Below, one piece after another: positions 17,486-25,515 of a stretch of 64,000 nt of DNA. Every line of letters begins with the position of its first letter. Position 1 is the stretch's first letter. The position numbers and the translations under genes are program-made. This DNA is from Gemmatimonadota bacterium (GTDB taxonomy: Bacteria > Gemmatimonadota > Gemmatimonadetes > Gemmatimonadales > Gemmatimonadaceae). The notes under the pieces are model-generated. The model did not search any database, was not told the origin of the DNA, and saw nothing but the letters and a program-made list of their open reading frames with translations. The stretch spans positions 310,001-374,000 of the forward strand of contig JAQBPX010000038.1 of assembly GCA_028287305.1 (NCBI GenBank), written 5' to 3'.

Positions 17486-18657
17486 GGGCGCAGCCCCTCC
17501 TGATTCGCAACGCGATCTTCAGCGTGGCGGCCAGCGTGGTCGCGTGGCTGCTCGTGGCGGTCGCGCTCGCAGCAACTCCGGGACTTCTCCTGGTCCCGGG
17601 AAGCGCACCGATCGTGATGAGCCGGCAGGCGCTGATCGCGCTGAACCTCAGGGGCGGCGTGGAGTGGCTGCTGCTCGGCCCCTGCCTGGTGATGGGGATC
17701 ATGCATCTCACCGGGCGGCGCTGGCGCCCGTGGGTGCGCGGCGCGGGCGTGATCGTCCTGGCCATCCTGTCATTCATGCTCGCGCAGCGATGGCCGGTTC
17801 GCGCACTCCCCATCACGAGCACCGCCCCCTCAGCACCGGGCAGCTTGCGAATCGTGATGCTCCCCGGCGCAGCCGGGTCGAGTGTGTCCTCACTCGAGCA
17901 GGCGATCGCACACGGCCCTGCGCGTTCGACCACGAGGTCCAGCGCCGGCACCTGCGCGCTGCTCGTGCTGATCGCCCTGGCGGGAGACGCTCGACGCCGC
18001 CGCGGCGAGCAGCAGGCCGCGGTTCGGTCTGCGCAGGCGCACAGCTCTGCCCTCGAGGCGCAGCTCTCGGCGGCTCGCCTGGACGCGCTGCGCATGCAGC
18101 TGCAGCCGCACTTCCTCTACAATGCACTGAACGCCGTGGCAGGGCTGATCGACGTGGACCCCGCGCTCGCCAAGCAGTCGGTGGTGCGGCTCGGAACGCT
18201 GCTTCGCGCCACGCTTCAGGAAACCAGCGACACCGTGACGCTGGCCGCCGAGCTGGCGTGGCTCGAGGACTACCTCGCGCTCCAGCAGCTCCGCTTTTCA
18301 GACCGGCTCGACGTCTCGATCGCGCCGGACGGCGACACGCTCGGATTGCGCGTCCCGTTCCTGATCCTGCAGCCGCTGGTCGAGAACGCGCTACAGCATG
18401 GATTGCAGGGAGGCGCGGGCATCCATGGCGGCACGATTCGAATCGGCGCGCGGGTGCGAGACGGCGTGCTGCAGCTCATGGTTCAGGACAACGGCACCGG
18501 ACTGCAGCCTCCCGACGGCCTCCGCACCGGCGTGGGAATTTCGAACGTGAGGCAGCGCCTCGCCGAGATGTACGGACGCCAGGCGTCGCTGCTCGTCCAG
18601 TCCCGGCAGCAGGGAGGCGCGGAGAGCGTGGTGAGCCTGCCCGCTACATCCCCCTGA
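17482..18657 (+). CDS. LytS-type sensor histidine kinase
   Basis: A 391-aa membrane kinase. Hydrophobic helices lie at about residues 10-40, 60-75, 88-103 and 155-168, with an extracytoplasmic loop between the last two. The His_kinase domain has His210 in QLQPHFLYNALN, followed by the HATPase region (LVENALQHG, DNGTGL, GVGISNVRQRL). It phosphorylates the adjacent LytTR regulator. GTGA overlap (17482) couples it to that gene, and its 3' end overlaps the convergent S41 peptidase gene by 14 bp. Confidence 0.92.
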   Translation: MRAQPLLIRNAIFSVAASVVAWLLVAVALAATPGLLLVPGSAPIVMSRQALIALNLRGGVEWLLLGPCLVMGIMHLTGRRWRPWVRGAGVIVLAILSFMLAQRWPVRALPITSTAPSAPGSLRIVMLPGAAGSSVSSLEQAIAHGPARSTTRSSAGTCALLVLIALAGDARRRRGEQQAAVRSAQAHSSALEAQLSAARLDALRMQLQPHFLYNALNAVAGLIDVDPALAKQSVVRLGTLLRATLQETSDTVTLAAELAWLEDYLALQQLRFSDRLDVSIAPDGDTLGLRVPFLILQPLVENALQHGLQGGAGIHGGTIRIGARVRDGVLQLMVQDNGTGLQPPDGLRTGVGISNVRQRLAEMYGRQASLLVQSRQQGGAESVVSLPATSP

Positions 18658-20992
18658 CCTCGGCAATTGCCCGCTCCAGCACTTCATCGCGCCCCTCGAT
18701 CACGCCCCTGATGGTTCGCGCCACCGGAATCGTGGGCTGCACTCCCACTCCGTGGTGCACGCCGCCGTTCCGCTTGCGAACGCGCATGCCGGTGAACACC
18801 ACCTGGTAGCGGCCTGGCACCCAGAACATGTTGACGTTCCCGTTCGTCCCGGCACTCGGCGCTCCCACCAGCGCGCCGAGGTGATAGTGCTCCACGATGC
18901 CGAGCGTCGACTCCGACGAGCTCACCGCCGCCGGCCCGACCAGCACCGCCAGCTTGCCCGCATATCGCGGCGCCTGCGGCGGGATCACCCACGGGTTGTC
19001 CACGAACTCGCCCATCCTTCCGTCGGGCTCGCGAATCAGCGGCGACTCGAAGTGATCCGACAGCAGCGTGTCACTCGAGAGGTGCGACAGCAGGGTCATC
19101 GTGTTCGCGCGGGGATGATTGCGGATGTCCACGATCAGTCCCTTCGCTGCGAGCAGCTTCGGCATCGCCGCCGAGAGCTGCGGATCGCTGGTGCGCGCGA
19201 GGTCGACGTACATCACGCCCTCGCTCACTTCCCGGATCGCGGGCAGGGCGGGTTCCGTCACGCGCGCCCTGCCGCTGTACGCGAGGCGCAGCTCACTCGA
19301 GGACGCGGCGCCCGGCGCCCGCACGCGCACGGTGATGGACGAGTCGCGCCGCGCGAATGGCAGGTCGAGCAGGGACCGCGTGCGACGCCACCCCGCGGTT
19401 GCGCCGGGGAGGCGCCGCTCGCGCGAGGAGAGCACCTGGCCCGAGGGCACGCCATCGATGCTCTCGATCACCGTTCCCCGCTGCAACTCGGCGGGCGCGC
19501 CGGGCGACACCTGCGTGATCACGAGCTGCTGCTCGATCCAGTCCACGCTGAACGGAAGGAAGCCGAACTTGTAGGGCGCGGCCTGCATCAGTGCATTGCC
19601 GTGCCCGTCGGGCAGGCGGCCCATCAGGTCGAACAGCGTGGCCCAGTAGTCGGCGGGACTCGAATCGCGCGCGGCCTTCGCCATTGCAGGCCTTAGCGCC
19701 GCGTTCCAGTCCACCTTCACGACGTCGAAGTACGGGAAGCCATGACGCACCGCATTCCACGCCACGATCACGCCGGCAATCCGGCTCGCGCGATCGTTGG
19801 GCGAGGTCACGATGGTCGCCACCGCTGGCTGGATGCGGCGCGCACGCAGCGAGTCGTCGCGCGGCAGCTCGACCAGTCGTGCGAGCGGCACCGAGGCGCT
19901 CAGCCCCGCCCCGAGCTGGCCTGACCATGGAAGGCCCGGGTTCGGTGTTCCCCTGGGTATCACACCACCCGGCGCCGGCACGGTCACCAGGCCGCTTCTA
20001 TATGAGTTGGTGGCGGTGATCGCCCCGTCCATCTCGAGACCCTGGTTGAGCCACGACACCACCCCTGCCGCGCGCCCGGTGTCGGCGCCTGCGGTGGCCG
20101 GCACTCGGCGGCCCGTGGGATAGATGGACACCCCCGGGGCGACGTCGCGAAAGAGCGTCCGGAGTGCGGATGCCAGGCTGTCGCGCGTTGGCGCGCCCTC
20201 CACCATGCGCACGCCGCGCACGGCGACGTCGTCCCAGTTCGCGGTGCGCACGCCATCGCTGGGGTGGAAGTAGCGCACCACGCCGAGCAGGCGAGCGAGT
20301 GCGGCGAGGTTCTCCATGCCGCGAGTGCTGGTGGCGCGCGGGCGCTCCAGGATCGCCGGCGGTTCGGGCGCTCCCAGGTCCACTCCCTCGAAGTCGAGCG
20401 CTGTCGGCGTGTCGGGCAATGAGGCGAAGCGCGCGACGGGAGCCGCGGGCGGTGCCACCGCCCGGCTGCTGTCGGCCGGGCCCAAGACCTCCAGCGTGAG
20501 GTCGTCCGCCCATGCGCTGCCCGATCCATTGAGCGTAACGCCCACGTTGAGCCCCAGCGCATTGGCGGGCACCGTGAGCTCGACCGCGCGCCTCGTCCAC
20601 TCGCTCGTGCCGGTGAGCGCGCTATCCTCGGCGGGCGCCAGCAGTGGAATGGGGCTGGCCGTGTTCACCGAGAGCGAGAGGTGCGCTCCCACGCCGGCTA
20701 CGTCGCGTGTCTTCACGAAGCCGCTCAGCCGAACGCGACGCCCGCGATACGAGTCGGCGCGCAACGGCTGCGTCACCGTCTCCACGCCGTAGGGGATCGC
20801 CGTGCGCGCCGAGAGCCGGGCGCTCGCGCGGCCTGAGTGCGCCACCGCGCTATCGATCGCCGCCTCGTAGTCGCCGGTGTGGAGCGAGGAGAGCGTCCAT
20901 GGCGACGCGGGCGAGGCCGACGCTCGCCCCCTGACGGACGTCGAAACGAGGGGCAGCAGCAGGAGCGCCGTGAACGACTGACGTGTCAGCAT
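18644..20992 (-). CDS. Large S41-family peptidase with N-terminal carbohydrate-binding-like domain
   Basis: A 782-aa exported protein with signal peptide MLTRQSFTALLLLPLVSTSVRGRA. An N-terminal beta-sandwich (about residues 30-185) contains phrases such as VRLSGFVKTRDVAG and GSAWADDLTLEVLG, typical of galactose-binding-like folds. A helical region with YFHPSDGVRTANWDDVAVRG follows, then a PDZ-like segment (ITQVSPGAPAELQRG) and the S41 core: GLIVDIRNHPRANTMTLL and PAAVSSSESTLGIVEHY (nucleophile Ser region). The C-terminal GVHHGVGVQPTIPV matches the S41 end motif. It should degrade exported proteins or peptides. It is divergent from the ECF sigma gene. Confidence 0.8.
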   Translation of the reverse strand: MLTRQSFTALLLLPLVSTSVRGRASASPASPWTLSSLHTGDYEAAIDSAVAHSGRASARLSARTAIPYGVETVTQPLRADSYRGRRVRLSGFVKTRDVAGVGAHLSLSVNTASPIPLLAPAEDSALTGTSEWTRRAVELTVPANALGLNVGVTLNGSGSAWADDLTLEVLGPADSSRAVAPPAAPVARFASLPDTPTALDFEGVDLGAPEPPAILERPRATSTRGMENLAALARLLGVVRYFHPSDGVRTANWDDVAVRGVRMVEGAPTRDSLASALRTLFRDVAPGVSIYPTGRRVPATAGADTGRAAGVVSWLNQGLEMDGAITATNSYRSGLVTVPAPGGVIPRGTPNPGLPWSGQLGAGLSASVPLARLVELPRDDSLRARRIQPAVATIVTSPNDRASRIAGVIVAWNAVRHGFPYFDVVKVDWNAALRPAMAKAARDSSPADYWATLFDLMGRLPDGHGNALMQAAPYKFGFLPFSVDWIEQQLVITQVSPGAPAELQRGTVIESIDGVPSGQVLSSRERRLPGATAGWRRTRSLLDLPFARRDSSITVRVRAPGAASSSELRLAYSGRARVTEPALPAIREVSEGVMYVDLARTSDPQLSAAMPKLLAAKGLIVDIRNHPRANTMTLLSHLSSDTLLSDHFESPLIREPDGRMGEFVDNPWVIPPQAPRYAGKLAVLVGPAAVSSSESTLGIVEHYHLGALVGAPSAGTNGNVNMFWVPGRYQVVFTGMRVRKRNGGVHHGVGVQPTIPVARTIRGVIEGRDEVLERAIAEVRGM

Positions 20993-21228
20993 TGTTTGTC
21001 CTCGGGGCCCGGGAGCACGGCGTCCAGGAAGTCGAGGTCGGCCTGAATGCTCATGGCGCGAACACCAATCGGTGGTGGGAATCCGAACGCTAGCCGCCCC
21101 AGCCCGCCGCGCGACCGACTTTGCCGCAGCCTTGCAACACCCGTGTCCCCTGCTTGCCCGGACGGGCTGCCAGGCCGAGAATGGGGACGTCAACCCTATT
21201 CCGCATCGCGTTGTCCCACGGGGCAGAC

Positions 21229-21816
21229 ATGGAAACGCAGCAACCAGCCTCCCTCCCCCCAGCCGCCGCGCCGCTCGATGAGCGCGCGCTGCTGGACCGC
21301 GCCCGCCGCGGGGACGCCCGCGCGCAGCGAGGGCTCTACGACCTCCATGTCGACCGGATCTATCGCCTCACCTTTCGCATGACGGGAAGCGATGACCTCG
21401 CTCGGGACATGACCCAGGACACCTTCGTGAGCGCCTTCGCCGGCCTCGACCGCTTTCGCGGCGACTCGGCCTTCAGCAGCTGGCTCCACAGCATCGCGGT
21501 GAGTGTCACGCTCAACGGCCTCAAGCGACGCAAGCGCCTCTGGTCGCGCGAACATCCGCTCGACGAGGCGCAGGCGGTCGCAGGGACGGTCGTCGCCTCG
21601 GATCCGCTCCTCAAGGCGCGGCTGGCCGAGGCGGTCTCGCTGCTGCCGGAGCGCTGCCGCACCGTGTTCCTGATGCACGACGCGGAAGGCTTCACGCACG
21701 AGCAGATCGCCAGCGCGCTGGGCGTGACGGTCGGCACCTCCAAGGCCCAACTCTCCCGCGGGCGCGCCACGCTCCGTGTCGCACTCGCGAGCTTCGCGAA
21801 GGAATGGGAATCATGA
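21229..21816 (+). CDS. ECF-type RNA polymerase sigma factor
   Basis: A 195-aa sigma-70 relative with region 2 (LYDLHVDRIYRLTFRMTGSDDLARDMTQDTFVSAFAGLDRFRGDSAFSSW is spread over about residues 37-87; the key elements are DLARDMTQDTF and FSSWL) and region 4 (LLPERCRTVFLMHDAEGFTHEQIA with the helix-turn-helix GVTVGTSKAQLSRGRATLR). No region 3, as usual for ECF factors. The start is the ATG before ETQQP; longer in-frame starts exist but add unlikely sequence. It is coupled by ATGA overlap to a membrane-anchored putative anti-sigma gene and leads an operon with three HEAT-repeat proteins. Confidence 0.92.
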   Translation: METQQPASLPPAAAPLDERALLDRARRGDARAQRGLYDLHVDRIYRLTFRMTGSDDLARDMTQDTFVSAFAGLDRFRGDSAFSSWLHSIAVSVTLNGLKRRKRLWSREHPLDEAQAVAGTVVASDPLLKARLAEAVSLLPERCRTVFLMHDAEGFTHEQIASALGVTVGTSKAQLSRGRATLRVALASFAKEWES

Positions 21817-22484
21817 GCGACCTCAACGAACATCCCGATCACGACGACCCGCGCTTCGACGCCTGGCTGCAGCAGCAGGCAGCGCAGCTCAACACTCCGC
21901 CGGCGACCCCGCGCGACGAGATGTGGAGTGCGGTGAGCAGCAAGCTCGCCGCGAAGAAGCGCTTTACGGTGTCGCGCTACGCGTGGCCGATGGCGCTTGC
22001 CGCGGCCCTCGTGCTGGGCGTGGCGCTCGATCGCATGATGGTCGCGCGCTCGGCAAGTGCGCCCGTCGCTGCCTCGCAGGCGGCGACGTCGCCGGCCGCG
22101 CAGCCCAGCGACCCCGCGCGACTCTATCGCGTGGCCGCCTCCGCCACGCTCACGGAAGCGCAGGCCCTGCTCGTGTCGTACCGGCACGATGGCCTCGCCA
22201 TGCAGGACCCCGCCGCCGCGCGCAAGCTCGGCGCCTGGGGGCGGCAGGTGCTCGCCAGCACGCGCCTCCTCATCGACTCGCCGGCCGGCGATGACGCGGA
22301 GCTCCGCCCGCTGCTCGAGGACCTCGAGCTGGTGCTCGCGCAGATCGTTCGCCTCTCGGCGAACGCCACCGATTCCTCCGAAGTCTCCAGCGACCGCGCG
22401 CTGATCGACCGCGCGCTCACCGACAACAAGCTGCTCCCGCGCCTGCGCACCGCGATCCCCGCGGCGCCACAGGGCGCGGAATAG
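21813..22484 (+). CDS. Putative anti-sigma factor, single membrane span
   Basis: A 223-aa protein with an acidic soluble N-terminus (about 50 residues, including a WSAVSSKLAAKKRF segment), one membrane helix (YAWPMALAAALVLGVAL, about 51-70) and an extracytoplasmic C-terminal part rich in helix. This cytoplasmic-helix-exterior layout directly downstream of an ECF sigma gene, with a 4-bp overlap, is the usual arrangement of anti-sigma factors. The zinc motif HxxxCxxC is absent, so it would be a non-ZAS type. Role inferred from position and topology. Confidence 0.65.
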   Translation: MSDLNEHPDHDDPRFDAWLQQQAAQLNTPPATPRDEMWSAVSSKLAAKKRFTVSRYAWPMALAAALVLGVALDRMMVARSASAPVAASQAATSPAAQPSDPARLYRVAASATLTEAQALLVSYRHDGLAMQDPAAARKLGAWGRQVLASTRLLIDSPAGDDAELRPLLEDLELVLAQIVRLSANATDSSEVSSDRALIDRALTDNKLLPRLRTAIPAAPQGAE

Positions 22485-22499
22485 CACACGGAACTCATC

Positions 22500-23753
22500 A
22501 TGCTCATCACCCTCCGCAGCATCGTGGTAGTAGCGGGCGCCGTGACGCTCCTTTTTGGTAGTCATCCTGAGCGCAGCGAGGGATCTGCCGTTGCTCCTGG
22601 TCATCCTGAGCGCAGCGAAGGATCTGCCGTTGCTGGTAGTCATCCTGAGCAGAGCCAAGGATCTGAGGTGGCCGTCGAGACCTTCCGCACCACCCCGCCC
22701 CTCCCCACCACCGAAGACGATCCCGCCGACTCGCTCTACCGCACCGCCCGCGAGGCCCTCAACGCGCGCAACTACCGTCGCGCCGCCGACCTCTTCGGCG
22801 ACATCCCCCGCCGCTTTCCCAAGTCCACCTACACCGCCGACTCCTACTACTGGCGCGCCTTTGCCCTCTACCGCGCCGGCAGCGAGGACGACCTGCGCGA
22901 CGCCGTCGCCTCCCTGGAGGAGCAGCGCTCCGCGCACGCCGACGCCGGCACCCGCGCCGACGCCGACGCGCTCATGATCCGCATCCGCGGCGCACTCGGC
23001 AAGAAGGGCGACCAGGAGTCGGGCAAGAAGGTCGCGAGCGCCGCCCTCGAGGGCGCGCGCTGCTCGAAGGACGATGACGAGGACGACGTCCGCACCGCCG
23101 CGCTCAACGCCCTCATGCAGATGGACGCGAGCCGCGCGATGCCCATCCTCAAGCAGGTGATGGCGCGCCGCGACGCCTGCTCAGCGTCCCTCCGAAGGAA
23201 GGGGATCTTCCTCCTCTCGCAGGTGAACACGAAGGAGAGCGACGCCATGATCGTGGACGCCATCACGGCGGATCCGTCGCAGGAAGTCCGGGAGCAGGCC
23301 GTGTTCTGGATGGGCCAGCGCCGCTCGCCCGAGAACGCCGCCTTCCTCAAGAACCTCTTCCGCAGCTCGAAGAGCGAGGAGCTCCAGAAGAACGTCCTCT
23401 TCTCGCTCTCGCAGATGGGCGGCATGGGCAACGACAAGTGGCTGCTCGAGGTCGCGAACGATACTTCGGTACCGATGGAAGTGCGCAAGCACGCCCTGTT
23501 CTGCGCCAGCCAGGCCGGCACCAGGAGCACGGACTTCGCCGCGATGTACGACCGCATGAAGGAGCCCGAGCTGAAGGAACAGCTCATCTGGCTGGTCTCG
23601 GAATCCAACAGCACCGCCGCCGCCGACAAGCTGATCGACATCGCGAAGAACGACCCGAATCGCGAGATGCGGAAGAAGGCCATCTTCTGGCTCGGCCAGA
23701 AGAATGACCCGCGCATCCAGCAGCTGCTGCTCGACATCATCAACAAGAGGTAG
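22500..23753 (+). CDS. Exported TPR/HEAT-repeat protein containing an in-frame repeat array
   Basis: A 417-aa protein with a signal peptide (MLITLRSIVVVAGAVTLLFG). Immediately after it come three 13-residue units (SHPERSEGSAVAP and variants) encoded by a DNA repeat. Residues about 65-140 are TPR/YbgF-like (ALNARNYRRAADLFGDIPRRFP). From about 190 to the end there are six or more HEAT units of about 31 residues, each with an AxFWxGQ-type strand-helix signature (QAVFWMGQRRSPEN; KAIFWLGQKNDPR). HEAT arrays bind other proteins. It is the third gene of the ECF sigma operon and precedes two related HEAT genes, so it is probably part of the regulated response. Confidence 0.8.
   Translation: MLITLRSIVVVAGAVTLLFGSHPERSEGSAVAPGHPERSEGSAVAGSHPEQSQGSEVAVETFRTTPPLPTTEDDPADSLYRTAREALNARNYRRAADLFGDIPRRFPKSTYTADSYYWRAFALYRAGSEDDLRDAVASLEEQRSAHADAGTRADADALMIRIRGALGKKGDQESGKKVASAALEGARCSKDDDEDDVRTAALNALMQMDASRAMPILKQVMARRDACSASLRRKGIFLLSQVNTKESDAMIVDAITADPSQEVREQAVFWMGQRRSPENAAFLKNLFRSSKSEELQKNVLFSLSQMGGMGNDKWLLEVANDTSVPMEVRKHALFCASQAGTRSTDFAAMYDRMKEPELKEQLIWLVSESNSTAAADKLIDIAKNDPNREMRKKAIFWLGQKNDPRIQQLLLDIINKR
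22561..22664 (+). repeat. Three tandem copies of a 26-bp interspersed repeat on a 39-bp period
   Basis: Copies begin at 22561, 22600 and 22639, each starting GTCATCCTGAG and ending AAGGATCT or GGGATCT. The 26-bp core contains inverted ATCCT/AGGAT arms. Spacers are 13 bp and the period is exactly 39 bp, or 13 codons, so the array stays in frame in the HEAT protein. On the minus strand the same DNA encodes the SLRSAQDD/FAALRMT-type peptide often seen in spurious predictions, which marks it as a widely distributed bacterial repeat rather than a protein domain. Confidence 0.85.
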
Positions 23754-23757
23754 CCCA

Positions 23758-24738
23758 ATGCGCCGGCTCGTTTCCCTCGCGGCAGCGGCGCTCATCGCCG
23801 CGCCGCTCACCAGCGGCGCGCAGGCGCCCCTCGCCTCCGCCATCGAGCACGCTCCCGACGGCGTCGTCCGCCTGCAGTACGCCGCGCGCCAGGGCGTCTG
23901 CGGCGACGGAAGGGACGTCGTCGCCATGGGCGAGATGCTGTTCATGCGCGACCTCACCTCGTACGGCCACTTCAAGGGCGTGGACTGCCAGCCCGGCCCC
24001 CTTCGCGTTTCACTCACGCGCAGCGGCGGCAGGACCACCCGCAGCGTGGTGCAGGTGGGCGGATCCTGGCGCTCCACCTCCGAGCACGTGACGGACCTGG
24101 GCGTCGTCAGCTCGCGCGAAGCGGCGGACTACATCCTTTCCATCGTGCCGCAGCTCGAGGGCGGCAGGCAGCGGGAACGCTCGCTGCTGCCGGCGGTGCT
24201 CGCCGCCGATTTCGACGCGCTTCCCCCGCTGCTGTCCCTCGCCCGGAGCACCTCGCGCACCCGCGACACGCGACGCCAGGCCATCCAATGGATCGGCGTG
24301 CTCGGCGACCGCGAGCAGGTGCCGGCGCTCGCGTCGCTCGTGCATGCCGACGACAGCGAGGACGGCATCGCCACCTCGGCGCTCGGCGCGCTCGCCGCGC
24401 TCCGCAATGACGCGGGCCTCCCCACGCTGCTCGGCATTGCGCGCAATACGGCCGAGTCGATCACCCTTCGCAAGAGCGCGCTCTTCTGGGCTGGGCAGAG
24501 CCCCACCACGAAGACGTCGGACATCGTGGAAGTCTATGAAGGCGCCACGAATCGCGACCTCAGGGAGCACGCGATCTTCGTCCTCTCCGACCGCCACGAC
24601 GAGCCCTCGCTCCAGGCGCTGCTCAACATCGCCAAGACTGACCGCGACACGCGCATGCGCGGCCGCGCCCTCTTTTGGCTGGCCGAACGCGACGATCCGC
24701 GCGTGACGAAGCTCATCTCCGACCTCATCGGCAAGTGA
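23758..24738 (+). CDS. Exported HEAT-repeat protein with GVCGDG domain
   Basis: A 326-aa protein with a signal peptide (MRRLVSLAAAALIAAPLTSGA). The N-terminal domain has AARQGVCGDGRDVV followed by GVDCQPGPLRV; this pair of cysteines and the GP block is shared with the next gene. From about residue 165 come HEAT repeats, including KSALFWAGQSPTTK and ending RALFWLAERDDPR, the same signature as in the two flanking proteins. Starts four bases after the previous stop; its stop overlaps the next GTG start (GTGA). Probably a periplasmic scaffold; partner unknown. Confidence 0.8.
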   Translation: MRRLVSLAAAALIAAPLTSGAQAPLASAIEHAPDGVVRLQYAARQGVCGDGRDVVAMGEMLFMRDLTSYGHFKGVDCQPGPLRVSLTRSGGRTTRSVVQVGGSWRSTSEHVTDLGVVSSREAADYILSIVPQLEGGRQRERSLLPAVLAADFDALPPLLSLARSTSRTRDTRRQAIQWIGVLGDREQVPALASLVHADDSEDGIATSALGALAALRNDAGLPTLLGIARNTAESITLRKSALFWAGQSPTTKTSDIVEVYEGATNRDLREHAIFVLSDRHDEPSLQALLNIAKTDRDTRMRGRALFWLAERDDPRVTKLISDLIGK

Positions 24739-25514
24739 AATACTCACCGGCATTCATGTTCGCGGTGCTCGCCCTGGGCACACCCCTCGGCGCAAGTGCC
24801 CAGCAGCTAGCGCAACGCGTGCGCTCGAGCGATGGCGTGGTCACCTTCCAGCTCCACGCGCGCCCCGGAGTGTGCGGCGATGGCTCGCGCTACATCCACG
24901 TGGGTCGCTCCTACATGGGACAGGTGGGTCGCGATGGCTTCAGCGCTCCCTGCGTGGCCGGCCCCGTCCACGTTCGCCTGCAGGTCCGCAATGGCGACGT
25001 CGAGCGCCTCGACGCCTACGTCGGTCCCCGTGCGGCAGAGGGGCGCGACCTTGGCATGGTCGGCAGCGCCGAGGGAACCGCGTTCCTCCTGTCGATAGCG
25101 GCGAGCGCCGACGGCAACGCGGGGCAGAAGGCCATCATGCCCGCGGTGATCGCCGACAGCTCGGTCGTCTGGCCTGCGCTGCTGAAGATCGCGCGCGACC
25201 GTGACCGCCCGCGCGCCACGCGCAATGAAGCGAGCTTCTGGCTGTCACGCCTCGCGGGCGCCTCGCTCGCCGGCGTGCCCAACGATCCAACCGCCGGCGA
25301 GCCGGACACGCACGGCGCGAAGGACGAGGACGACGAGAAGACCAACGCGGTGTTCGTCCTCTCGCAGCTCAGCGGTGGCCGCGGCATCGAGCCGATGCTC
25401 GACATCGCGCGCTCGAACCCGGACCTCAAGGTTCGCAACTCCGCCCTCTTCTGGCTCGGCCAGAGCGGCGACCCGCGCGCCGTGGACCTGTTCGAGTCGA
25501 TCCTGCGCCGGTAG
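24735..25514 (+). CDS. Exported HEAT-repeat protein with GVCGDG domain (short paralogue)
   Basis: A 259-aa protein starting at GTG 24735, with a signal peptide ending LGASAQQ. The N-terminal domain repeats the GVCGDG...C...GPV pattern (HARPGVCGDGSRYI; SAPCVAGPVHV) of the upstream protein, so both come from a duplication. Its HEAT section is shorter and interrupted by an acidic stretch (GAKDEDDEKTN), ending in SALFWLGQSGDPR. It closes the ECF sigma operon. One base separates its stop from the stop of the convergent ADOP permease. Confidence 0.8.
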   Translation: MKYSPAFMFAVLALGTPLGASAQQLAQRVRSSDGVVTFQLHARPGVCGDGSRYIHVGRSYMGQVGRDGFSAPCVAGPVHVRLQVRNGDVERLDAYVGPRAAEGRDLGMVGSAEGTAFLLSIAASADGNAGQKAIMPAVIADSSVVWPALLKIARDRDRPRATRNEASFWLSRLAGASLAGVPNDPTAGEPDTHGAKDEDDEKTNAVFVLSQLSGGRGIEPMLDIARSNPDLKVRNSALFWLGQSGDPRAVDLFESILRR

Positions 25515-25515
25515 G

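Noticed and set aside
22500-22937. A minus-strand open frame through the repeat region encoding FAALRMT-type peptides.
   Set aside because: It is the complement of the interspersed repeat and of the anti-sigma/HEAT genes; such peptides are a common artefact.
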